Shown piece after piece: positions 1 to 8,463 of a DNA stretch of 64,000 nt. The DNA comes from Streptomyces sp. NBC_00091 (GTDB lineage Bacteria; Actinomycetota; Actinomycetes; Streptomycetales; Streptomycetaceae), in NCBI RefSeq assembly GCF_026343185.1, contig NZ_JAPEMA010000001.1, positions 2,046,001-2,110,000 of the forward strand, given 5' to 3'. Each line of letters starts with the position of its first letter. Position 1 is the stretch's first letter. The notes beneath the pieces are model-generated. The model was not told the origin of the DNA, ran no database searches, and saw nothing but the letters and a program-made list of their open reading frames with translations. The translations under genes and the position numbers were made by a program.

Positions 1-332
1 GCGGGCATCGGCCCGCACTCGTTGACGATCTCCTCGAGGGAGGGCGCCGGGACGTACGCGGTGGCCAGCCAGGGCACGGCGGCGCGCGGGTCGGCGTCGA
101 CGACGGCCGCGGTGTAGAAGCCGGAGACGGCGCGCGCGGCCTCCACCTCGCGGGTGAACCGCACCCGGAACAGCTGGTCCTCGGCGAGTTCGGTGCGCAC
201 CGTCTTGATCGCGACCCGGCGTCCGGACGCCGACCGTGCGAGATAGACCAGCCCCATGCCGCCGGCGCCGAGCCGTCCCAGCACCTCGAAGGGGCCGATC
301 CGTCTCGGGTCGTGCTGCGTCAGCTGCTCCAC
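1..332 (-). CDS. Serine/threonine protein kinase, N-terminal part (gene runs off the window)
   Basis: Only the first ~110 codons are inside the window. They start with the N-lobe of a Hanks-type kinase: a glycine-rich loop (GRLGAGGMGLVYLA) around residue 19, then the ATP-binding lysine in VAIKTV, as in actinobacterial membrane kinases of the PknB/PASTA type. Two GTG codons in tandem (333-335 and 330-332) could start it. The second is chosen because GGAGG lies 6 bases upstream of it. The catalytic loop, the activation loop and any transmembrane or sensor part lie outside, so the substrate and sensor type cannot be judged. The neighbouring VOC gene is on the same strand, about 100 bases upstream. 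Confidence 0.9.
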   Translation of the reverse strand, partial: MEQLTQHDPRRIGPFEVLGRLGAGGMGLVYLARSASGRRVAIKTVRTELAEDQLFRVRFTREVEAARAVSGFYTAAVVDADPRAAVPWLATAYVPAPSLEEIVNECGPMP

Positions 333-430
333 CACTCGCCTCCACTACCTCCCCGTACGGGCCCCTGCCGGACCCGCTTCCACCCGTGCGCGCCATCCAC
401 CGGCGCGCGCACCGGTCCGACCCGATTCTG

Positions 431-1282
431 TCAGGCCCGCGCCTGGTCCGGCCCCGGCTCCGGGTGTGCATTCGCGCGCGGCTCCGACAGGAGCGCGAAG
501 ACGGCCCCCTGATTGTCGGCGACGACCGCGATCCGCCCGTACGGCGTGTCGAAGGGATCGGCGGTGACGCGCCCGCCGAGCCGCTGCACCGTCGCGATGC
601 TCCGGTCGCAGTCCGGCACGGCGAAGTAGACGAGGAAGTGCGCCGGCATGATCTCCGGGAAGGCGTCGGTGATCAGGCTGCGCCCCAGGACGGCGGTGTC
701 GGGGCCGGGCGGGCTGCCGGGCGGGGACCACAGGCGGTACTCGACGTCGCTCTCGGGGTCGTCCTGGTCCTGCGGGACGTAGCCGAAGACGTTGGCGTAG
801 AAGACGTCGACGGCGTCGCGGGCCCGGGTGTAGACCTCGGCCCAGCAGTACGTGTTCGGCTCCTGCTGGGCGTCGAAGCCGTGGTGGGTGCCGGGCTGCC
901 AGAGGCCGAAGACGGCCCCGCCGGGGTCGGCGGCCATCGCGGCGATGCCGTAGGGGCCGACGGGCTGCGGGTCCATGACCATCTGGCCGCCGGCGGCGCG
1001 GATGCGGGCCGCGCAGGCGTAGGCGTCGGAGGTGTACAGGTACACCCCCCAGACGGTGGGCATGCGGCCGTCGGGCTTGGGGGCGAGGGCGGCGACGTTG
1101 CGGCCGCGGCTGTAGGCCTGGGTGTAGTGGCCGTATGCGGGTCCCGCGCTGTCGCCGAAGGTCCACCCGAAGAGCTCACCGTAGAAGCGCTTGCCCGCCT
1201 CGACGTCCGGGAGCGAGGCGTCGACCCAGCAGGGCGAGCCTTCCGCGAATGCGGCTGCGGCTGGGGCTGCGGCTGCGGCCAT
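431..1282 (-). CDS. VOC (glyoxalase/bleomycin resistance fold) family protein, two-domain
   Basis: 283 residues with two consecutive VOC half-modules. Each has the pattern of a short strand, an FYGELFGW/FYANVFGY helix and a closing GAVFGLW/GAVFALL strand (around residues 20-130 and 150-270). Such two-domain proteins bind a metal or small ligand. In Streptomyces most have no known substrate, so no reaction is assigned. The ATG is preceded by GGAAGGAAC. An alanine-rich N-terminus (MAAAAAPAAAAF) comes before the first domain. A second protein of the same type is encoded at 42710-43504 inside the catabolic region, so the two may be paralogues. Confidence 0.85.
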   Translation of the reverse strand: MAAAAAPAAAAFAEGSPCWVDASLPDVEAGKRFYGELFGWTFGDSAGPAYGHYTQAYSRGRNVAALAPKPDGRMPTVWGVYLYTSDAYACAARIRAAGGQMVMDPQPVGPYGIAAMAADPGGAVFGLWQPGTHHGFDAQQEPNTYCWAEVYTRARDAVDVFYANVFGYVPQDQDDPESDVEYRLWSPPGSPPGPDTAVLGRSLITDAFPEIMPAHFLVYFAVPDCDRSIATVQRLGGRVTADPFDTPYGRIAVVADNQGAVFALLSEPRANAHPEPGPDQARA

Positions 1283-1575
1283 GGGGTGGGTTCCTTCCGT
1301 CGTGCGAGTTTTGCGAGGCTTGTCCGGGCAGCACGCCTTTCATCCCCATCAGCCATGGTCCGCCCGAAAACTTGTCCACAGCCTGTTGATAAGACTATTC
1401 GGGGGATACGCCACGGTACGGAAGGGTGCGGGGCGGGCGGGGCGGGTGGGTGCGGACCGGCCGGAATCCGCCGCCGGGACCCCGGCAGGGGCGCTTCCGT
1501 CCAGGTCGGCGACCGCATAACCCCATTTGCAGGCGGCCGAATAGCGCGCCGATCCCCCCTCGGTAAGCTGACGGC
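1283..1575. promoter_or_regulatory. Divergent intergenic region with one DnaA-box-like 9-mer
   Basis: About 290 bases separate the divergent VOC and tetR genes. The region contains TTGTCCACA at 1372-1380, identical to the streptomycete DnaA-box consensus, followed by CTGTTGATAAGA. A single box is not an origin. Just before and over the tetR start lies CTGACGGCATGACAG (1568-1582), which carries only one half of the CTGACG operator found elsewhere in the window. No convincing -10/-35 pair was fixed. Confidence 0.35.
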
Positions 1576-2223
1576 ATGACAGGACAAGTACGCACCGTCG
1601 ACGGGCGTGTCGCCGGCCGGCGCGGCCAGGCGACGCGGCAGAAGCTGCTCGACTGCCTCAGCGAGATGCTCAGCTCCTCGCCGTACCGCGACGTCAAGGT
1701 GATCGACGTCGCGCGCAAGGCCGGCACCTCCCCCGCGACCTTCTACCAGTACTTCCCGGACGTCGAGGGTGCCGTCCTGGAGATCGCCGAAGAAATGGCC
1801 ACGGAGGGCGCGCAGTTGACGGCGCTCGTCGAGGGCCGCAACTGGGTCGGCAAGGCCGGCTGGGCGGCCGCCGAGGAACTCGTCGAGGGTTTCCTGGAGT
1901 TCTGGCGGCGCAACGACGCGATCCTGCGGGTCGTCGACCTCGGCGCGGCCGAGGGCGACAAGCGGTTCTACAAGATCCGCATGAAGATCCTGAACTCCGT
2001 CACCAACTCCCTTACGGAGTCGATGAAGGAGCTCCAGGCCAAGGGCAAGGTCGACAAGGAACTCAGCCCGGCGGCGATGGCCGGCTCACTGGTCGCGATG
2101 CTGGCCGCGGTCGCCTCGCACCAGAAGGGCTTCCAGACCTGGGGCGTCAAGCAGGCCGAACTCAGGCCGAACCTGGCGCTGCTCGTGCACCTGGGCATCA
2201 CCGGGAAGAAGCCGACCAAGTGA
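1576..2223 (+). CDS. TetR/AcrR family transcriptional regulator
   Basis: 215 residues. The N-terminal TetR helix-turn-helix is clear: helix 1 near residues 15-30 (RGQATRQKLLDCLSEML), then VIDVARKAGTSPATFYQYFPD near residues 41-61, matching the TetR recognition helix. The remaining ~150 residues are the helical ligand-binding domain. It lies beside the acyl-CoA dehydrogenase and Ltp-like thiolase genes, whose promoters carry CTGACG-n3-CGTCAG palindromes of a size and symmetry usual for TetR sites. I infer that it may be their repressor, with an acyl-CoA or related ligand. This is inference only. A perfect inverted repeat directly after the stop codon looks like its terminator. Confidence 0.9.
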   Translation: MTGQVRTVDGRVAGRRGQATRQKLLDCLSEMLSSSPYRDVKVIDVARKAGTSPATFYQYFPDVEGAVLEIAEEMATEGAQLTALVEGRNWVGKAGWAAAEELVEGFLEFWRRNDAILRVVDLGAAEGDKRFYKIRMKILNSVTNSLTESMKELQAKGKVDKELSPAAMAGSLVAMLAAVASHQKGFQTWGVKQAELRPNLALLVHLGITGKKPTK

Positions 2224-2249
2224 CGGCGGACCCCCTGGAGGGTCCGCCG
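2224..2249 (+). terminator. Intrinsic terminator-like hairpin after tetR
   Basis: Inverted repeat CGGCGGACCC (2224-2233), 6-base loop, GGGTCCGCCG (2240-2249), starting one base after the tetR stop codon. There is no U-tract, as is common in Streptomyces. Confidence 0.6.
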
Positions 2250-2329
2250 GTCTCGCCCGTCCGCCCGTCCACCCGCCCGCCCGCCCCACAGCTGTGACCG
2301 TGACGGCGATCAGCGCCGTTCTCCGGTGA

Positions 2330-2803
2330 TCAGCGCCGTTCCAGCCGGAACAGCCTGATCTCGCGCTCGACGCGCGCCTGGTACGTCGCGTACGGCGGCC
2401 AGAACCTCAGTACCGCCTGCCACGCCGCCGCCCGCTCGGCCCCCTCCAGCAGCCGGGCCCGTACGGCGATGTCCTGCCCCTGCCAGCTCACGTCCGCGTC
2501 CGGGTGCTTGAGCAGGTTCCCGGTCCAGGCCGGGTGGCCGGGGCGGCCGAAGTTGGAGCCGATCAGCAGCCAGCTCACGCCTCCGTCCTCCGGCATGCAC
2601 GCGAGCGGTGTGGTGCGCGGCTCACCCGTCCTGGCGCCCTTGGCGGTGAGGATCACCCCCGGCAGCATCTGGGCGCTGAGCAGCACCTTTCCACGGGTCA
2701 GCCGGTGTACGGCCTTGTCCATGGCGGGGATGAAGTGGGGTGCGATCTTGGCGAAGAGGAGGGTCGAGGAGACCTTCTGCATCAGCTTGACGCCGGGAGC
2801 CAT
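2330..2803 (-). CDS. Deazaflavin (F420)-dependent nitroreductase-family protein (DUF385/Ddn type)
   Basis: 157 residues. The protein has the split-barrel pattern of the Ddn/FDOR-A family: VILTAKGARTGEPRTTPLAC near residues 50-70, then WLLIGSNFGRPGHPAWTGNLLKHPDA near 78-103. The latter is the F420-binding signature of this family, which reduces enones, quinones or nitro compounds with F420H2. Its ATG overlaps the stop codon of the acyl-CoA dehydrogenase gene (ATGA), so the two are translationally coupled and probably act in one pathway. The substrate is unknown. A small 12-base repeat (GATCAGCGCCGTT) lies over and after its stop codon. Confidence 0.88.
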   Translation of the reverse strand: MAPGVKLMQKVSSTLLFAKIAPHFIPAMDKAVHRLTRGKVLLSAQMLPGVILTAKGARTGEPRTTPLACMPEDGGVSWLLIGSNFGRPGHPAWTGNLLKHPDADVSWQGQDIAVRARLLEGAERAAAWQAVLRFWPPYATYQARVEREIRLFRLERR

Positions 2804-4044
2804 CAGACGGCCACCCTCTCTGGTGTCGCGGACGGTGCCGCGGACGGTGTCGCGGACGGGTCGGTGAGGTCGAAGAGCCCGGCGCGCTGCGCGGCGTGCG
2901 CGCGGAGCCGGTGGACGGGGCCGAAGAGCAGCTCGTCGGCGGCCGCCCGCTTGAAGTAGAGGTGGGCGTCGTGCTCCCAGGTGAAGCCGATGCCGCCGTG
3001 CAGCTGGATCGCCTCGCCCGCGGTGGTCCGCAGGGCCTCCAGGGCCTGGGCGAGGGCGAGGCCGCCCTGGCGCGGGTCCCAGGCGGCGTAGTAGGCGGCG
3101 GAGCGGGCCGCCTGGACCTGTACGTAGAGGTCGGCGAGCCGGTGCTTGACCGCCTGGAAGGAGCCGACGGCCCGGCCGAACTGCTCGCGCTGGCGTACGT
3201 ACTCCACGGTGCGGGCCAGCGCCCGGTCGGCCGCGCCGACCGCCTCGGCGGCGAGGACGGTGGCCGCGCCCCGCCCGGTGGCGGCGAGCGCGCCGAGCGG
3301 GTCCGGCCCCTCGCCGTCGCCATCGCCATCACCCTCGCCCAGCAACTCGGCGGTGACGTCCCGCAGTTGGATCCGGCCCTGCGGGCGGGTCTCGTCGAGG
3401 GTGGTCTGCCGGGCCCGTACGAGGCCGGGCGCGTCCTCCCGCACGAGGAACAGCAGGGTCCGGCTGCGGGCGAAGCCGCCGGTGTGCGCCGCGACGACGA
3501 GCAGCCCGGCGCTGTGCCCGTCGAGCACCTGGGCGACCTCCCCGTACAGCCGCCAGCCGTCCGCGGCTCGGTGCGCCTGCACCCCGCCCGCGCGGCCCCC
3601 GCCGGCCCAGTCGCCGGGGGTGTTGTCGCCGGTCAGGGCGAGGGCGGTGGCCAGGGCGGGGCCGGGTACGGCGAGGGCGGCCGTCAGCTCGCCGGCCGCG
3701 AGCGGGGGCAGCAGGGCGGTGCGCTGCGCGGCGGTGCCGAGGGCGCCGATCAGCGGGGCGGCGAGGGCGGCGGTGGCCAGCAGCGGGGAGGGCAGCAGCA
3801 CGCGGCCGGTCTCCTCGCAGGCCAGGGCGAGGTCGCCGGGGGCGCAGCCGACGCCGCCGTACTCCTCGGCGACGGCGATGCCCGGCAGGCCGAGCTGCCG
3901 GGAGAGCTGCTGCCACAGCTCGCGGTCGTGTCCGGCGGCGGTGCGGACGGCGGCTTTGACCTCGTCCGGACCGCAGCGTTTGCCCAGGATCTCGCGCAGG
4001 GTACGGCGCATCTCGTCCTGCTCCGCGGTGAAGGCGGCATCCAT
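2803..4044 (-). CDS. Acyl-CoA dehydrogenase family protein
   Basis: 413 residues. The acyl-CoA dehydrogenase fold is recognisable from the N-terminal helical domain (FTAEQDEMRRTLREIL) and EEYGGVG near residue 62 to the C-terminal helical domain, with REQFGRAVGSFQAVKHRLADLY and LHGGIGFTWEHDAHLYFKRA. The second motif is typical of FadE subunits acting on bulky or branched acyl-CoAs. An acidic EGDGDGDGEG loop and an Ala/Thr/Pro-rich tail are additions. The ATG at 4044 is chosen over one 18 bases upstream because GGAGGAG sits 8 bases before it. A CTGACG palindrome lies 21 bases upstream. Many such FadEs work as heterotetramers, and the second ACAD (45626-46819) is a possible partner. The substrate is unknown. 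Confidence 0.9.
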   Translation of the reverse strand: MDAAFTAEQDEMRRTLREILGKRCGPDEVKAAVRTAAGHDRELWQQLSRQLGLPGIAVAEEYGGVGCAPGDLALACEETGRVLLPSPLLATAALAAPLIGALGTAAQRTALLPPLAAGELTAALAVPGPALATALALTGDNTPGDWAGGGRAGGVQAHRAADGWRLYGEVAQVLDGHSAGLLVVAAHTGGFARSRTLLFLVREDAPGLVRARQTTLDETRPQGRIQLRDVTAELLGEGDGDGDGEGPDPLGALAATGRGAATVLAAEAVGAADRALARTVEYVRQREQFGRAVGSFQAVKHRLADLYVQVQAARSAAYYAAWDPRQGGLALAQALEALRTTAGEAIQLHGGIGFTWEHDAHLYFKRAAADELLFGPVHRLRAHAAQRAGLFDLTDPSATPSAAPSATPERVAV

Positions 4045-4064
4045 CGTCGGGCTCCTCCCCATAT

Positions 4065-4079
4065 CTGACGGGGCGTCAT
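4065..4079. promoter_or_regulatory. Putative TetR-type operator (CTGACG-n3-CGTCA), upstream of the ACAD gene
   Basis: CTGACGGGGCGTCAT: inverted arms TGACG/CGTCA around three bases, 21 bases before the ACAD start. It is the same motif found at six other promoter regions of the catabolic genes. Confidence 0.6.
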
Positions 4080-4172
4080 GTTAGGGCGGCGGGGATGAGA
4101 TGCACAGGGGGCGGGCGGGGGCGGGGAGCCCGGGGCGGAGGGGGGCGGGGCGGGGACCCGGGGGGGGGTAGC

Positions 4173-4191
4173 AGCTGACGTACCGTCAGCT
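4173..4191. promoter_or_regulatory. Putative TetR-type operator upstream of the Ltp-like thiolase gene
   Basis: AGCTGACGTACCGTCAGCT is a perfect inverted repeat with 8-base arms around three bases, 14 bases before the thiolase start. It is the most symmetric copy of the CTGACG-n3-CGTCAG motif in the window. Confidence 0.65.
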
Positions 4192-4204
4192 GTACGGTCC
4201 CTCC

Positions 4205-5413
4205 ATGCTGCCTGGACACCTCTCCGGACCCGCGCCCGAACCCCTCCCCCGCCCCCGCCGCCGGGTCGCGGTGGTCGGCGTCGCACTCTCGGACTGCGGC
4301 CGCGTGGACGGCCCGACCCCCTACGCCCTGCACGCGCAGGCCGCCCGCCGCGCGCTGGCCGACTCCGGCCTGGACCGCTCCGTCATCGACGGCTTCGCCT
4401 CGGCCGGCCTCGGCGTCCTCGCCCCGGTGGAGGTGGCCGAGTACCTCGGGCTGCGGCCCACCTGGGTCGACTCCACCTCGGTCGGCGGCTCGACCTGGGA
4501 GGTCATGGCGGCCCACGCGGCGGACGCCATCGCCGCGGGGCACGCCAACGCCGTCCTGCTGGTCTACGGATCCACCGCCCGCGCGGACATCAAGGCCCGC
4601 CGCCGCACCTCGAACCTCTCCTTCGGAGCCCGCGGCCCCCTCCAGTTCGAGGTCCCGTACGGCCACACGCTGGTCGCCAAGTACGCCATGGCCGCCCGCC
4701 GCCACATGCACGAGTACGGGACGACCCTCGAGCAGCTCGCCTCGGTGGCCGTCCAGGCCCGGGCGAACGCGGCCACCAACCCGGACGCGATGTTCCGCGA
4801 CCCCATCACGGTGGACGACGTCCTGACCTCCGAGCCCATCGCCGACCCCTTCACCAAGCTGCACTGCTGCATCCGCTCGGACGGCGGCTGCGCGGTGCTG
4901 CTGGCGGCGGAGGACTACGTACCGGACACGGCGAAGGCCCCCGTCTGGATCCTGGGCTCGGGCACCTCGGTCTCCCACACCACGATGTCGGAGTGGGAGG
5001 ACTTCACGGTCTCCCCGGCGGCCGTCTCGGGCCGGCGGGCCTTCGAGCGGGCCGGCCTGACCCCGGCGGACGTGGACCTCGCGGAAATCTACGACGCCTT
5101 CACGTACATGACCCTGGTGACCCTGGAGGACCTCGGCTTCTGCGCCAAGGGGGAGGGCGGGGCCTTCGTGGAGAAGGGCCGCCTGCTGCGCGAGGGGGAA
5201 CTCCCGGTCAACACCGACGGAGGCGGCCTCTCGGCCTGCCACCCCGGCATGCGCGGCCTCTTCCTCCTGGTCGAAGCCGTCCGCCAACTCCGCGGCGAAG
5301 CCGGCCCCGGCCAGGTCACCAAACCCGGCGGCCACCTCCCGGAGGTAGCCCTGGCCTCGGGCACGGGCGGCTGGTTCTGCTCCTCGGGCACGGTGATCCT
5401 GGGGCGGGGGTGA
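4205..5413 (+). CDS. Thiolase-superfamily lipid-transfer-like protein (Ltp2/acetyl-CoA acetyltransferase-like)
   Basis: 402 residues. It belongs to the non-condensing SCP2-thiolase branch. The protein has VAVVGVALSDCG near the start, EIYDAFTYMTLVTLEDLGF near residue 300 and CHPGMRG near 345. The last two match the YDxFT and HPGM motifs of Ltp2-type enzymes. In steroid side-chain degradation, Ltp2 works with a DUF35 OB-fold partner as a retro-aldolase. A free-standing DUF35 gene exists at 34615-35040, about 29 kb away but under the same operator motif. The gene is divergent from the ACAD gene, with one operator-like palindrome close to each start. The start could be later (GTG of VAVVGVAL). 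The exact reaction is inferred from family relatives. Confidence 0.88.
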   Translation: MLPGHLSGPAPEPLPRPRRRVAVVGVALSDCGRVDGPTPYALHAQAARRALADSGLDRSVIDGFASAGLGVLAPVEVAEYLGLRPTWVDSTSVGGSTWEVMAAHAADAIAAGHANAVLLVYGSTARADIKARRRTSNLSFGARGPLQFEVPYGHTLVAKYAMAARRHMHEYGTTLEQLASVAVQARANAATNPDAMFRDPITVDDVLTSEPIADPFTKLHCCIRSDGGCAVLLAAEDYVPDTAKAPVWILGSGTSVSHTTMSEWEDFTVSPAAVSGRRAFERAGLTPADVDLAEIYDAFTYMTLVTLEDLGFCAKGEGGAFVEKGRLLREGELPVNTDGGGLSACHPGMRGLFLLVEAVRQLRGEAGPGQVTKPGGHLPEVALASGTGGWFCSSGTVILGRG

Positions 5414-5428
5414 GGGGGGCGGGTATTG

Positions 5429-5790
5429 GCGGGGCGGTGTCAGGGCTGGTTTGGGGGGTTCCCGTCAGTCCCATCGTCCTTCCGTGTCGGGCCGGTCCGT
5501 CAAGGGCGCTCCTTCGTCGCGTCGCTTCGCGATGGCCTTCGGCCACCCTTGACAGCCCGTCCCGCCCCGGAAAGCCGAAAGACTGCCGAGAACCCCCCAA
5601 AAGAACGGTCACGGGGCAAGGGACAGGGACGGGCGCCTCAGCGATGAGGCGAGGGGCCGGGCCTTGCCATACCGGGCATCCGGGCCTGTCCAGGAAGGGC
5701 CCAGGGCCGGGGCTCGGGGGCGCGACAGATCGCTACGCGCTCCTCATATCTCAGCGCCTGCCGACCGTCTGCGGCTGATACCTGCACCAC
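5429..5790 (-). repeat. Large intergenic palindromic repeat, copy 1
   Basis: About 360 bases that match, in reverse complement, the segment 9924-10284. The core contains a long imperfect hairpin: GTCAAGGGCGCTCCTTCGTC (from about 5499) pairs with the region ending at ACCCTTGAC (about 5550). Outer arms (GGGGGTTCCCGTCAGTCC and CTGCCGAGAACCCCCC) also pair. No convincing ORF is conserved between the copies, so I read it as a structured or mobile non-coding repeat. It fills most of the 5414-6038 gap. Confidence 0.8.
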
Positions 5791-5930
5791 AACGGCTCTG
5801 CCGTCAGTCCTGGCCCTGCGCCTCGATCGGGCGGGCGGGCCGCATACGGCCATCCAGGGCAATCGTTCGAAAGTCTTCAGGTAGACCCGGGGTCGGCTGA
5901 CGGAGTGGATCTCTTCGGCCGTGTGAGCGT

Positions 5931-6001
5931 GTTTCGAAACATCGTCCGAAGGTTCGCTCCGGCATGCCGATAGACCTGAGGCGGCTCACACCAGGTGTGA
6001 G
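5931..6001. promoter_or_regulatory. Two small palindromes upstream of the secreted-protein gene
   Basis: GTTTCGAAAC (5931-5940) and CTCACACCAGGTGTGAG (5985-6001; 8-base arms around one base) lie 99 and 38 bases before the start of the gene at 6039. Both are perfect inverted repeats and could be operators. Confidence 0.35.
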
Positions 6002-6038
6002 GTCTCCCCTTGGCAACTGAGAGAAAGCAGAACATCTC

Positions 6039-6419
6039 GTGCTGAAGAAGTGTCTCGTAGCCGCATCAGCCGTGGCAATGGTGATGGGGTCGGCGACCCT
6101 GGCGCAGGCCGACGACATCGTGCGTGTCGTGGAGAGTGAGGTGACCATTCCTGTCGCCTCCGCGGGCTACCCCGGCAGGGCCTCGGCCATGGCCTCATGC
6201 CCGGCCGGCGAAACGCGGACCGGCGGTGGAGCCAGCGTGATCGCGGGCAACTCGCACGCCGAGCGGTACCTGCTGCACTCGACCCAGCCGATCAGCGGAG
6301 AGGCCTGGTGGGCGTTCGCCACGAACACGGACACCACCAACCCGGGAACCCTGAAGGTCTACGCCATCTGCGCAAGGGTGGTCAGGACCCCGGCCCTCAC
6401 CACTCCCATCAGCACCTGA
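6039..6419 (+). CDS. Small secreted protein, unknown function
   Basis: 126 residues from a GTG start. A clear Sec signal peptide (MLKKCLVAASAVAMVMGSA, ending ALAQA-like at TLAQADD, residues 1-25) is followed by a ~100-residue extracellular part. It has two cysteines (ASCPAGE near 60 and YAICAR near 112) that could form a disulfide, and the pattern WWAFATNTDTTNPGTLKVYA. Small exported proteins with a CPxGxxxxGGG start and a closing AICA segment are frequent in Streptomyces, but no function is known to me. GAGAGAAAG upstream is the likely ribosome-binding site. Confidence 0.75.
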   Translation: MLKKCLVAASAVAMVMGSATLAQADDIVRVVESEVTIPVASAGYPGRASAMASCPAGETRTGGGASVIAGNSHAERYLLHSTQPISGEAWWAFATNTDTTNPGTLKVYAICARVVRTPALTTPIST

Positions 6420-6489
6420 CCCAGATGCCCACTGCAGGCGCTCGGCTGGGGTGTCCCAGCCGAGCGTCTTGCGCGGACGGTGGTCCAGT

Positions 6490-7056
6490 TCACCCGCCTG
6501 AGGCGAGGCGGCGCTCCAGGGCGCGGGGCAGGGGGTAGGCGCGCTCCGGGGGAACCAGTCGCTGGGCCTTTGCGGCCTGCCCCGTCTGCATCAGGGTCGC
6601 CGCCTTGCGGACCTGCGGGGTGAGGTCGGTGAGGCCGACGACCCAGTCGTCGGTGAACGTACGGATGAGATGACGGCCAACGCCCACCTGGATGCTGTAG
6701 TGGTTCAGCGCCGCCCCGCGCGGCGAGCGCTCCGGGTCCCACTGAACGTGCACGGCGGCCTGCGCCACCGCTGCCGGGTCGGAGGTCGTCAGCACGGCCT
6801 GGGACAGTGCCTCCTCCCACCCCTCCCGGGTCATCCGCACCGCGAGAACCCGCTCCTGACCAGCCTTGCGGCCCCAGTTGCTGCGGTGCATCAGCCACAT
6901 GAACGACGGCTTGATCCACGTCATCCGCTGGAACGAGAACGGCGCCACGAAGCGGCCCGCCCGCAGCGCCGCGTCAGCGATGGCGGGCGCGTAGGCCTGG
7001 TAGACCACGATCGTGCGGGCGTCGTAGTCGGCACGGATCTCATACTGGGGCGCCAT
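6490..7056 (-). CDS. DUF4291 family protein
   Basis: 188 residues. The N-terminal half has the conserved features of DUF4291: [19 protein letters not shown], then [27 protein letters not shown] and [14 protein letters not shown]. No function is established for the family. The ATG giving MAPQYEIRA is preferred. An in-frame ATG 21 bases upstream adds MDGRVRG and has no better ribosome-binding site. The gene lies inside the block flanked by the two 360-bp repeats, convergent with the preceding secreted-protein gene. DUF4291 genes are often found as single genes in variable regions, in line with this setting. Confidence 0.85.
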   Translation of the reverse strand: MAPQYEIRADYDARTIVVYQAYAPAIADAALRAGRFVAPFSFQRMTWIKPSFMWLMHRSNWGRKAGQERVLAVRMTREGWEEALSQAVLTTSDPAAVAQAAVHVQWDPERSPRGAALNHYSIQVGVGRHLIRTFTDDWVVGLTDLTPQVRKAATLMQTGQAAKAQRLVPPERAYPLPRALERRLASGG

Positions 7057-7209
7057 GCCCCGCACCCTGCCATCCACCCCATCACCCCCGCGACCCGGTT
7101 TCCGCCCCTCCAGCGCACCGCCGCGCCCCGCGCCTGGCGGTTCTCCGCAAGGGCCGGATCGCCCTCAGGGAAAACCACCAGACGGAGCACCAGGCTCAGG
7201 CCGGGGACG

Positions 7210-7758
7210 TCAGTGGTTGTAGATGAAGTCGGATGCGAAGGCCCAGCGCTGGTTGTCGCCGCCGTTGCAGCTCCACAGCTGGGCCCCCGTGCCCCACGTG
7301 CCGGCCTGCCAGCCGGTGATCTCCAGGCACCCGGTGTAGGCGCTCTTGAGCTCGGCCGTGGCCTTGCCGTTGACGTTGCGCCAGTGGTCGAACCACCAGA
7401 GCTGGTTGCGGCCGCTGTTGCACGGCCACTGCTTGACCGCCGTGCCGTTGGAGGTCGACGGCGGCAGGCCCGGCAGCTCCAGGCACAGGCCGGAGTGACG
7501 GTTGACGATCCGGAAGAAGCCACCGCCCACGCTGTTGAAGACCCAGGTTTGGTTGTCGCCGCCGGTGCAGCCCCACATCGCGGCCTGGGCACCCCACTCG
7601 CCGGTCCACCCGGGCATCTCCAGACACGTTCCGCCGGCCACGTTGGTGACCGTCGTGTAGTCGGCGGCCGGAGCCGCCCCGGCAGGCGCGGCCGTCGCGG
7701 CCAGGCTGCCGAGCAGCAGTCCGAACGTGCACGTCATGCGCACGAAGAAGCGCTTCAC
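7210..7758 (-). CDS. Secreted ricin-B-type lectin (RICIN domain) protein
   Basis: 182 residues with a signal peptide (MKRFFVRMTCTFGLLLGSLA to about AGA, residue 28), followed by one beta-trefoil. The three repeats each close with a Q-x-W-type motif: GDNQTWVF, GRNQLWWF and GDNQRWAF. Each carries CLEM/CLEL/CLEI strands and paired cysteines, as in carbohydrate-binding R-type lectins. There is no attached catalytic domain, so it is a stand-alone secreted lectin, presumably binding galactose- or xylan-like glycans. The ligand is not predictable. The start is the ATG after GGGGGA. Confidence 0.88.
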   Translation of the reverse strand: MKRFFVRMTCTFGLLLGSLAATAAPAGAAPAADYTTVTNVAGGTCLEMPGWTGEWGAQAAMWGCTGGDNQTWVFNSVGGGFFRIVNRHSGLCLELPGLPPSTSNGTAVKQWPCNSGRNQLWWFDHWRNVNGKATAELKSAYTGCLEITGWQAGTWGTGAQLWSCNGGDNQRWAFASDFIYNH

Positions 7759-7981
7759 CGAAGTCCCCCTAGAGATAGGTCACATACAGAGAGTTGATCT
7801 TATTGGCGCGATCGCAGCGCATGCGAACTGGTGTACGGAACCTTCAGTCGAACCGCAAGGTCATCCACCGCTCCGGACCGTCAGTCGCTGTCTGGCGCTG
7901 TTCGACTGCGGCAGCAGCACTCGCGCTTCAACCTCCACGGGGCGCCGAGCCGGCCGCGGCCCTCCCCCCTGTCGGTGGTGA

Positions 7982-8191
7982 TCACACGGCCTCGACATGG
8001 GCAGCTGCGGTGGTGAACTCTCGGCCGGACGCGCCCCGGATGTAGGCCAGCTCCACCCAGTGCTCACGCAGGGCCGAGTCCGAAACGTTCTCGTTGATCA
8101 CGGCCATCAGTTCACCCTCCGTACCGGAAGCGATATCGCGCACACGCCGACGCAGGAGCCGATGCGGAACGTACTCGTACCGCTCATCCAT
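7982..8191 (-). CDS. Small conserved-looking protein, unknown function
   Basis: 69 residues starting MDERYEYVPHRLLRRRV, with GAGGGA 9 bases before the ATG. It is rich in charged residues, with no membrane segment and no Cys. The gene is divergent from the broken XRE/TPR regulator at 8464. Immediately upstream, another frame encodes about 40 residues (ending RVGWERFISSIEGSSDG) whose TGA overlaps this ATG, but that frame has an upstream TGA and no visible start, so it looks like a decayed coupled gene. Small genes of this kind often accompany streptomycete XRE regulators. I cannot assign a function. Confidence 0.55.
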   Translation of the reverse strand: MDERYEYVPHRLLRRRVRDIASGTEGELMAVINENVSDSALREHWVELAYIRGASGREFTTAAAHVEAV

Positions 8192-8463
8192 CGGACGATC
8201 CCTCGATGGATGAGATGAAACGCTCCCAGCCGACGCGAGCACGGTCGAGGAGTTCCTGGCTGAGCCCAGCCCTGGCCTCCGGGCTTGGCCAGGGGCCGTC
8301 CCGGGTTTCGGGGGCCCCTTCGATATGTGGTCATGGGGCAATGACACTGCCTGGCCAGCCCTCTTCCCAGGGGAAACCTTCGGGGGAAAAACCTGTCAAG
8401 GGGGAACCTGTAGGGAACTCAGCAGCCATCATGTGGCCACTCCGACCGACAGTGGTGACACTC

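Noticed and set aside
1372..1380. Replication origin because of a DnaA-box 9-mer
   Set aside because: One box only; streptomycete origins have many clustered boxes between dnaA and dnaN, which are not here.
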